Shown: positions 56,261 to 64,000 of the stretch, piece by piece
Position numbering within the stretch: the stretch's first letter is position 1
How the letters are laid out: each line of letters starts with the position of its first letter
Source: Lepraria neglecta
Lineage: Eukaryota; Ascomycota; Lecanoromycetes; Lecanorales; Stereocaulaceae
Assembly: GCA_033220425.1 (NCBI GenBank)
Contig: CM065650.1
Span: forward strand, 3,906,001-3,970,000
Length of the DNA: 64,000 nt
Reading direction: 5' to 3'
Translations under genes and position numbers: made by a program
Notes under the pieces: generated by a model
Seen by the model: the letters and a program-made list of their open reading frames with translations, nothing else
Database searches by the model: none
What the model was told of the DNA's origin: nothing

Positions 56261-57343
56261 GAAGGGTTCACCCCTCAATGAGGCAAACCCCTCAATGAGG
56301 CACGCTAAATACGCTAATAATGCTCATACTCGATTTTTGTATGCAGATATCGCCTATTTAGGTAATTATGTTATCGCTACTACTGCAGAATCATGATATT
56401 CATATTGTCGCTTTATAGGTCTTCTTTATCTGCCTCCCATGCCTACTAGTATATTGCTCCGCATACTCCGCTTGCTTCATATACTCAGCATACTCCATAT
56501 ACTCCATTTACTCCACATCATATCCTACGTGCTCCATATACTCCACTTGCTCCATGTAATACAGACCACGCTTGCCAACCCGTAATATAACTATCAATTG
56601 CGGCCTTCTGACTCGTTTCCTTAGTGTTAGAGGCTTCGGAGGTACGAAAAGCTCAGGGCCTATCCGTATAAGGCAATTGACCTCCTTATTATATATCCTC
56701 TCCTTTTCCTTCTTATACTTATTATACTCCCGAGTCTCCTCCTCTTAAACCTTAGTCGCGGCCTTCTACTCACGTTCTTTGACTATATCTAGGTTTATAA
56801 TCCGAGCATTACCGTAATAAGCTGCTGACCTATTTACCTTCTCCTTCCGTCGTCGATTAAGCTCTATAGACTATGTTTGTTTAACCTGAGGCGGCCAACC
56901 CCATGCTCGGAGACGGAGGATCTATATAGCAATTGCTTGTTCTTCTTCAGGCGTCAATCGTTGTCGTTTCTCGCCATCCTGCTTCTTCGTAGCTTGCCTA
57001 TAGATACAACGATCTAACGCGCCCTTTACTAAGCTATACTGACGTATAGCCTTGCGTATCGAGAGGGTTCCTTCAGAGGTATTCCAGTTATTATAAGCGA
57101 TTTCTAAACGGACCTCCTTTAGCAAATCCAGAGGGTCTTAAGGCGCTATATAAGGGAACAGGGTCCTAAGACGTGGTATTGATAGTGGGAGGCATAATTG
57201 ATAGCTATATAGGCTTTTGGGTACTGATATGTAGGTGAACAGGGAGGATATTGACTCGGGTATGCGTACTGTTCGATAAAAAATGCTGCTTACTAAGCAA
57301 ATGCCTCATTGAGGGGTTTGCCTCATTGGGGGGTGAACCCTTC
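56261..57343 (-). mobile_element. pogo/Fot-like Tc1-mariner DNA transposon, internally deleted and mutated
   Basis: Terminal inverted repeats of about 41 bp (GAAGGGTTCACCCCTCAATG at the left, its complement at the right, each containing a doubled CCCTCAATGAGGC unit) are flanked by TA at 56259-56260 and 57344-57345, the Tc1/mariner target duplication. On the minus strand, GTLSIRKAIRQYSLVKGAL and RLTPEEEQAIAI are the psq-type helix-turn-helix of pogo transposases; ILRLRAWGWPPQV belongs to the adjoining CENP-B box. There is no room for the DDE catalytic domain in 1.08 kb, and a charged tail with YMEYMEY-like tandem (56455-56560) follows directly. It is a non-autonomous, decayed copy. Its right end lies two bases before an ATG in frame with the downstream FAH gene. 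Confidence 0.85.
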
Positions 57344-57424
57344 TAAATGAAGTCGTCAATCCTCATACTCAGATACACAAATTCAGGCAATCCTTTCAAA
57401 CCTGCCCAAATCAACTACTACCTC

Positions 57425-58201
57425 ATGGCATCTCGCAACATCACAGCCAACTGCCGAAAGGTAGTCTGCATAGGCCGAAACTACGCGTACGCTCCCCCTT
57501 CCTCCCTCCCTCCAGCAACCCATCATTAACAATCGACCCCCCAGCTGATACCCCCGCTAAGAGACCACATAAAAGAACTCAACAATGCTCGCTCCAAGAA
57601 ACCGTTCTTCTTCCTCAAGCCTCCATCGTCCATCTTAGAACCCGGTCAAGGGCCAGTCTTACGGCCTAAGGGTACCAATCTACATTATGAAGTCGAGCTC
57701 GCCCTCATCATGGGCCGCACCCTTGTCGACATCCCCGAATCAGACGACCAGGCCGCTTTAGACGCTATAGCAGGCTATGCGATATCCATCGACATGACGG
57801 CCCGCAATATGCAAGATGAGGCTAAGAAAAAGGGGATTCCGTGGACTGCGGCGAAGGGGTTCGATACTTTCTTGCCTATTTCAAAATATATACCGAAGAG
57901 CAAGATTCCGGATCCGCATGATGTGGAGGTGTGGTTGACTGTTAATGGGGAGGAGAGGCAGAGAGATAATACGGGGTTGATGCTTTTTCGGATACCGAGG
58001 ATTTTGAGTGAGGTTAGTAGGGTTATGAGGCTTGAGGAGGGGGATTTGGTGTTGACGGGGACGCCGAAAGGGGTGGGGAGGGTGGAGGTTGGGGATCTGA
58101 TGAGGGCGGGGGTTAGGGTTAAGGGAGAGGAGGTGGTGGAAGGGGGGGTTGAGGTTGGGGTTGAGGAGAAGGGGGGGTTGTTTGAGTATGGGGAGACGTA
58201 G
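57425..58201 (+). CDS. Fumarylacetoacetate hydrolase family protein (FAHD1-like acylpyruvase)
   Basis: Exon 57425-57486 reads MASRNITANCRKVVCIGRNY. A 75-nt intron (57487-57561) leads to exon 57562-58201 starting ADHIKELNNA; total 233 aa. KKPFFFLKPPSSI, LHYEVELALIMGRTL (metal ligands E..E), YAISIDMTARNMQDEAKKKG, PWTAAKGFDTFLPIS and LVLTGTPKGVGRVEVGD are the FAH-domain blocks. FAHD1 enzymes cleave acylpyruvates and decarboxylate oxaloacetate in mitochondria; yeast YNL168C is the counterpart. An in-frame ATG at 57347 adds 26 residues beginning MKSSILILRYTNSG and lies right beside a transposon end. The last 80 codons are strikingly G-rich, ending in a Gly/Glu/Val-rich tail absent from most relatives. 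Key residues are present. Confidence 0.88.
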
Positions 58202-58485
58202 TGTAGGTATATTTTATATATCTGAGATTCGGGGTGCTTGATGCTCTGACGCTGGAGTTGTTACAATGCGAAGCAGAAGCCAGTATGATGCTGCGTACTC
58301 GTGTTCCAGCTACTCCTTTTATCTCTTCTAATATTGCAAAGCTGAAGCCAGTGCATTGATCTGTTCCCGGGGCCGTGAAAAGCAAATCAGAAGCCAATAT
58401 AACGCTACGTGATCGTCCTCCAGCCACTCCTCCATTTCCCTCATCGATCGATGCGCCGCTAGGCCATCCTCCATTCCGTCCCTCC

Positions 58486-59361
58486 TCAAGCCATCTCCTC
58501 CACCAGTGCCGGCAGCCTCCTCCTCTGGGACCTCCTTCTCAACCCACCAACCATCTTCTGCACCTCCGTCTTCGCATTGGCCCATGTGAACCCTGTCTCA
58601 TCCAGCCTATCCCAAACGACCTTGCGGCGGGCAAATTCGTTCATCCCATTCACATAATCTTTCACGGCTTGGATTTCGGTCATGTCTTCGTGCTCATCGG
58701 CATAGGCGAGATACTCTTCTAGCGTCGAGTCGTTCTGGTATGGAATAATCCGGAGGTACTGACGCAGGGTAGGTTGGGTTGTAGGGCCACGGTCGATGTT
58801 CATGCTGTCGTCGACAGTTGTTGCTTCGGAAGCGGCTCTGGACCTGGATGTTCTGGGTTCGACGGCTGAGTGTGGGAGTCAGTGACAGTATTTGAAGGTG
58901 TGATGTTTTGACTCACCAGTTTGTGCATGGCTGGCGTCGACATTCTCACGAGCTAATAGGGCTTCGACTTGGGACCTCAATTCCTGCATCTCTGCTTTGG
59001 ACTGCTCGCGCTCCGTCTCGAAGACACGAGTGAACGTCTCCACACCACTGACCACACTGTAGAACTCTTCCTTTAATATCTTGTTTTTTGTCTCGAGGTT
59101 CTGCTGTTCCTGGGACTTCCTCGCGTTCAATTGATCTTGCTGGTTCGCTTCTTGTTCGAGCAGGCGGACTCGGTCTTTGAGAGCATTGTTCTCTTCTTGC
59201 AGATTCTCGCTGCTGGCTGCCAAGTCTTTTACCCGTTTGATGAGAAGTGGGATGTGTTCAGGGTCTTTGGGGAGGTTGTCGGCAAGCTGTTGTTTGAAGT
59301 TCGTGAGCGCGATTTCGAACTTTTTTGACCAGAATAGCCATTCTTGTTCGTGAGGTGCCAT
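58486..59361 (-). CDS. Coiled-coil hypothetical protein
   Basis: Exons 59361-58917 and 58865-58486 (51-nt intron GTGAGT..CTCAG) give 274 aa. Residues 1-45 start MAPHEQEWLFWSKKFEIALT. About 50-140 form a long coiled coil (LIKRVKDLAASSENLQEENN, LLEQEANQQDQLNARKSQEQ, REQSKAEMQELRSQVEALLA). After the intron a Ser/Arg patch (TSRSRAASEATT) precedes a compact acidic/aromatic domain (LRQYLRIIPYQNDSTLEEYL, DYVNGMNEFARRKVVWDRLD). There is no membrane segment. An in-frame upstream start (59496) would add a basic leader. Family unknown; a cytoskeletal or scaffold role would be a guess. Confidence 0.68.
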
Positions 59362-59971
59362 TGAATGAGTGAGATGGGGTGATGTAAGAAACGGCTTGTA
59401 AGGACTGTGGAAAGCGAAGGTCGTCGAGCGCTCCGACGTGTGAATGTTGTTGAACGAGAGTTGGTGGGTGTGGAGACGAAATGGAATCTCAGACAAGGAA
59501 CCTCAGCTTTAGCCTGAGGAACCCACCCTAACTTGGTACTTCATACAACAATTGTCATCTTTAGTCACGCATAGGACTTATACAATAAAGCAAATCTGTT
59601 CGTATTTGATCGATCTATTCAAGTGCATGACACCGCCGGATTTCCTAGCGACTGCATAACCCGAGTCATGAGATTCTATCTCATAGCTCAGCCAGAGCCA
59701 GGTGGAGAGCAAGACTTTTAGGAGATGCATAAGCCGAATGAGACATGCCACGGTATGCGAAAGGAAAGAAGACATCGCCGGTGTTACACCAGGTGCCCCT
59801 ATGAGCACTCTATTGAAAATTTGAAACCCTTCTAGCGAACCCCTACCGCCTGATTTTGTGGAAAAATTAAGGATTTGGTGATGTGTACTGCAATTGCACA
59901 GGCGTCCCTTTTGGACACCAGAGCAATGCTATGCAGCGTAGCGTACCCGAGGGATGGATGGATTTTGAATT
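59362..59971. other. Intergenic between coiled-coil gene and eIF4A
   Basis: About 610 bp containing the upstream region of the coiled-coil gene and the eIF4A 3' end. No gene was seen. Confidence 0.35.
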
Positions 59972-61467
59972 TTAGATCAAATCTGGCACAAAGATCAGTA
60001 CATTCCAAGTGAACGGATATACATGGTGGATGCTCACCGGCTACGTTCATAGGCATCTCCTCAATTTGAGTGCTGTAGAATTGTTCGATTTCTCTCATCA
60101 TTCGTACGTCATCAGCCGTAACAAAGTTGATCGCGACACCTTTTCGTCCGAATCGTCCACCGCGACCGATACGATGAATGTAATTTTCACGGTTGGCGGG
60201 CAAGTCGTAGTTGATGACCAGAGAGACTTGCTGGACATCGATACCACGGGCAAGCAGATCGGTGGCGATCAAGACACGGGAAGATCCTGAGCGGAACTCC
60301 TTCATGATGATATCACGCTGGCTCTGGTCCATGTCGCCGTGCATGGCCGAGACGGTGAAATCACGAGCGGTGAGCTTGTCAGTGAGCCAGTCGACCTTTC
60401 TCCTCGTATTGCAGAAGATCACAGCCTGTGTGATCGTGACGGTCTCGTAAAGGTCGGAGAGAGTGTCGAGCTTCCAGTCCTCCTTCTCAACAGCAATGTA
60501 GAATTGCTTGATACCCTCGAGGGTCAACTCGGCCTTTTTGACCAAGATACGGACAGGATCACGCATGAACTTGGTGGTGACCTCGAGAACGTCTTGGGGC
60601 ATGGTGGCGGAAAGAAGGACGACCTGGGTGGACTGAGGAAGGAGTTGGAAGATGTCGTAGATTTGCTCGGTGAAACCCCGCTAAAATTTTGTAAGCACAG
60701 TGACGAAGAATTAGGGTAGCAGACAGCACTTACAGAAAGCATCTCATCGGCCTCGTCAAGGACAAACATCTTCATTGAGTCGGTCTTGAGGACACGACGC
60801 TGGATCATATCTTGGACACGTCCAGGCGTACCAACAACGACTTGAGGACCCGCCTGAAGAGCTGTCATATCATCACGAACGCTAGTGCCTCCAATGCATG
60901 CATGGCAGTCGATAGACAAGAAGTCACCGATGGCAACGACGACCTTCTGGATTTGCTGAGCCAGCTCGCGGGTTGGCGCAAGGATCAAGGCCTGGCAGGC
61001 CTTGATATTGGGGTCGAGCTTTTGAAGAACGGAGATGGAGAATGTAGCAGTCTTTCCAGTACCGGACTGGGCCTGGGCAATAACGTCGGATCCTGCGTAA
61101 TGAGGTCAGCATACATATACCCTCTGACCTGATGTTACTACGAACCCTTGATAACTGGCATAATAGCACGCTGCTGAATAGCAGAGGGACGCTCGAAACC
61201 ATAGGCATAGACACCTAGAAAGAGTCAGCATGGCCAGTCTCAGGCCTGTGGAGCCGGCACAACATACCACGAAGGAGCTCGGCCTTCAAGTTCATGGAAT
61301 CGAAGGAGTCAGTGACTTCATCGTAGTTGGATTCAATTTGTGCTACAAAGGAAGCCGGGTTAGCATAATTTCTTGGAACTCAAGACAGTGTTGAAATGCG
61401 CCTGAGTGCAGTACCGGAACAACATACATTCTGGGATCTCTTCAAGGCCCTTGTCATTTGAAGCCAT
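59972..61467 (-). CDS. TIF1: Translation initiation factor eIF4A, DEAD-box RNA helicase
   Basis: Six exons (61467-61428, 61342-61268, 61214-61146, 61092-60734, 60680-60038, 59982-59972) encode 398 aa, the usual eIF4A length. All helicase motifs are present in order: Q motif ([13 protein letters not shown]), [66 protein letters not shown] and [13 protein letters not shown]. The ending [12 protein letters not shown] is diagnostic of eIF4A rather than Fal1. It unwinds mRNA 5' leaders with eIF4G/eIF4B in the cytosol. The last exon is only 11 nt (reading ADLI then TAA), and the donor before exon 4 is an unusual GTTCGT. All joins keep frame and family sequence. Confidence 0.95.
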
Positions 61468-62027
61468 GATTGCGACTTGTTTTACGAAAGATCACGACCT
61501 TCAGGTGCGTGATCTTGCCGGATGAGAAAAAGGTGTGGTGGTGGGGCTGAAGATGAACCTTGGAGGTGTTCACCCAGAGGAGCTGTTGAAAGTTGTATTT
61601 GTTTGGATATCAGGGCACTCTTTGATGAGTGCTCAATGATATCTGAGTGGTGTGTATTCTTGAGGTTTGATGTGTGCGGTTATGAGGAAGAGAAAGATTT
61701 AGTGAGAGATCCGGCCGCCTATGAAATATTTTCAAGATTAATTTTTCGCCGCACTCAGCCTTACAAATTTAGCATATGACTGATTTGAACGACCTTGCAC
61801 AACACTCTATATCGAGCACACTACACTGATTCGTTGCCTCTCATATTGCCTCAACGACTAGATCGAATTGTTGGTAGACGTTGGCGGCTTCTAGCCTTTT
61901 TGGCCTCTGGTAGTCTGCTATTTTGAGAGATATCTCTGAGGCCGAGGGCACACAAAGCATACGCGAGAGCGAGAACCCTTCTAAGTGGTTACTCACGGAC
62001 TCATTTCTCGGGCAAGATTACTCCAAG
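61468..62027. promoter_or_regulatory. Divergent upstream region of eIF4A and the JmjC gene
   Basis: 560 bp shared by two divergent genes. The frame of the JmjC gene is open back to about 61923 but has no ATG there. No specific site was recognised. Confidence 0.4.
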
Positions 62028-63862
62028 ATGGCTGAGACTGCCATTAGGAGCCACTTTGAAACACAAGTTATGACAGTTTTCGAAGGTTCTAGTCACAACG
62101 GTGTCCCAGAAGAAATTGCCACCATCAGCAATAATGACTCAGTGGCGGTACCCTCGCACCCTCTCGGAATCAAGCCAAATGGAAATGCATATACCGCAAA
62201 TGAGAACCTTAAATCTGCGGCTGGCTACTTTGCTGCGTTGCCAGATGAACTGCTTGTCCAGGTGCTCGAATGCCTTGATGCTAAATCACTACGAAAGATT
62301 GGGTGCAGTTGCAAGACTTTGTATGCCTTCTCTAGGCTCGAGGATCTATGGAAAACAATGTGCATTGAGTAAGGGTCCCCGTCACTCACTCTTCTTTCCA
62401 TTTTCTGCAGTTTCAACTTTTTCCAATGCTTGGGTCATCTTGTGTCAGAGTGGACCTCTCATGTTGTTAATATATGAGGGTTCAGGTCTTTGAGAACCGG
62501 GCTCAGCAATCCATGGTTTGACAAAATGTACATAATTCGAATGTCAACCAACAATTCAGGGCATGCTGGCCTCGAGATCTGATCACCTACGCTTCCAACG
62601 CCGATACTTGCGAATTGTTGTAGCCCTTGCTGAGAGGCCATCTTCTAGGTCCTTTTCTTCTCTCTTGACATGGCGTGGAACCTGGCGCTCGACATACCTC
62701 GGTGTACCAGGGAGTGGTGCCTCGCAGGTGTCTTGCCGGAATTTATTCTCTGACATTCTGCATCGCCCGTTCTACTGCGCTCACACCTCCTTGTCACCGT
62801 ACATAAGCAACATACCGGCTAGCAATTCCATAACCCGGCTGTCGGATATTTCTGCTCTCGACTTCACGTCGGCTTGGACAGACAAACCTTTCATACTGAC
62901 CAGTCCTGTTCGAGAATGGCCCGTATACCAAGAATGGTCGACAGAATTCATGCTCCCAAAGTACGGCGACGTCAAATTCAAGGCAGAAGCTGTCGACTGG
63001 CCTTTGAAGACTTATGTCGATTACATGAACAACAACCAGGATGAGAGCCCGTTGTATCTCTTTGACAGCTCATTCGTTGAGAAGATGAACCTGGACGTCA
63101 GAAATGGTGGTCAGTACTGGCCGCCTGAAACCTTCGGCAAAGATCTCTTCGCTGTGTTGGGTGATCAGAGACCGGATAGTAGGTGGCTTATAGTGGGCCC
63201 TGAGAGAAGTGGAAGCACTTTTCACAAGGATCCTAACGCTACAAGGTGTGTCTGATAAGACTTTATACATTGAAATTGGTTGTTAACGAATTTGCAGTGC
63301 CTGGAACGCTGTCCTTAAAGGCTCAAAATATTGGATCATGTTCCCCACCTCTCCTTCTCAGCCTCCACCACCAGGCGTCTTTGTATCAGAAGACCAAAGT
63401 GAGGTCACCAGTCCCCTGAGCATTGCCGAATGGCTACTAGGATTTCACGCAGAGGCAAGGAAGACGCTCGGGTGTCGAGAAGGCATCTGTAATGAAGGCG
63501 AGGTCTTACACGTCCCTTCAGGATGGTGGCATCTTGTGGTAAATCTGGAGCCTAGCATTGCAATCACGCAGAATTTTGTGCCCGAAGCGCACCTGACAAA
63601 CGTGTTGGACTTTCTGAAGAACAAGCCTGATCAAATATCGGGCTTTAAGAAGGATGTCAAGAATCCGTATCAGCTATTTGCACAGAAGATGCAGGAGCTG
63701 CATCCCGGCCTTCTTAAAAAGGCGCTGGGCGAATTGGAGAGAACGCAGGCAGGAAAGAAGCGCAAATGGGATGCGCTGGTCAATGGTGTCCAGGAGAACG
63801 ACAACAGCACTGGAACATTCAGCTTTGGTTTCGGTGACGCAGACGAGGAAGAAGTGCCATAA
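62028..63862 (+). CDS. F-box and JmjC domain protein (JMJD6/PSR-like 2-oxoglutarate oxygenase)
   Basis: Exons 62028-62368, 62649-63245 and 63298-63862 give 500 aa. An F-box lies at about residues 68-112 (LPDELLVQVLECLDAKSLRK, then CSCKTLYAFSRLEDLWKTMC). The JmjC part begins ALDFTSAWTDKPFILTSPV and continues YLFDSSFVEKMNLDVRNGG and WLIVGPERSGSTFHKDPNAT, where H-K-D gives the first two Fe ligands. The third is the His of HVPSGWWHLV, and GSKYWIMFP holds the 2-oxoglutarate lysine. F-box plus JmjC of this type are lysyl hydroxylase/demethylase-like oxygenases with an SCF-docking motif; the substrate in fungi is unknown. Intron 1 is long for this locus (280 nt). The Lys/Glu-rich tail is typical. 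The gene looks intact. Confidence 0.9.
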
Positions 63863-64000
63863 TCTCATTATCTAAAAACGCCGTAAGAAATGCCCATGGG
63901 CCAACCCGAGCTTCATCCTCCCGTCCCAACAATCCAGTTCAATGACACGCCACGCTCTTCGTTGGACTCGAGTTCCCAAATCCCAAATACCCAATGAATG

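Overview
This window is nuclear DNA of a filamentous ascomycete (Pezizomycotina; a Dothideomycete-like genome is the best guess). Genes carry short introns (mostly 45-75 nt) with GT..AG and occasional GC..AG ends. The families are typical of moulds: BNA1, a PWI SR protein, a KGG/con-10 stress protein, Trk K+ transporter, GPH sucrose-type transporter, DUF3431, DUF7514 and DUF7924. A 13 kb AT-rich block of mutated LTR elements, whose LTR differences look like pure transitions, is the signature of repeat-induced point mutation (RIP).

Layout. 1-8.7 kb is a conserved housekeeping block: RCL1 (partial, -) divergent from BNA1 (+), a 2.5 kb gap, a PWWP/IOC4-like chromatin gene (+), and a PWI-domain splicing factor (-). 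9-12.8 kb is decaying: a frameshifted hypothetical gene, a small coiled-coil gene, and a phosphotransferase remnant cut by a dispersed repeat whose second copy lies inverted at 53.4 kb. 14-17.2 kb holds a KGG stress-protein gene and an intact Trk K+ transporter. 17.6-23.6 kb is a graveyard of host genes: a relic of unknown type, an aspartyl-tRNA synthetase/DUF2156 fusion (ErdS, ergosteryl-aspartate synthase) with several lesions, a Zn2Cys6-type regulator fragment, a DUF7514 fragment and a 230-bp direct duplication.

23.9-37.0 kb is one Ty3/Gypsy chromovirus (TSD GGCGG) with a second member of the same family nested in its pol region (TSD GTAGA). The two LTR pairs belong to two recognisable subfamilies. 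Both elements are fossils with dozens of interruptions.

37.1-50.5 kb is gene-bearing again: a ten-exon sugar transporter, a DUF3431 protein, an FAD-oxidoreductase/Rieske fusion, two small hypotheticals, a divergent casein kinase I, a DUF7924 protein, and a hypothetical gene with one nonsense codon. 50.5-57.3 kb is mixed: a long AT-rich gap, a small hypothetical, an unusual array of 10-bp palindromes with alternating 14/17-bp spacing, the second dispersed-repeat copy, a fungal protein kinase, and an internally deleted pogo-like DNA transposon with TA target duplications. 57.4-64 kb is conserved: an FAH-family acylpyruvase, a coiled-coil protein, eIF4A, and an F-box/JmjC protein divergent from it.

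No biosynthetic cluster or defence system is evident. The most noteworthy items are the ErdS relic with two UAG codons in the domain hinge, the palindrome array, the clean nested-retroelement stratigraphy, and the unusually high density of decayed host genes beside the RIP block. Exon maps were worked out by eye from splice signals, frame and remembered family conservation; no alignment was run.
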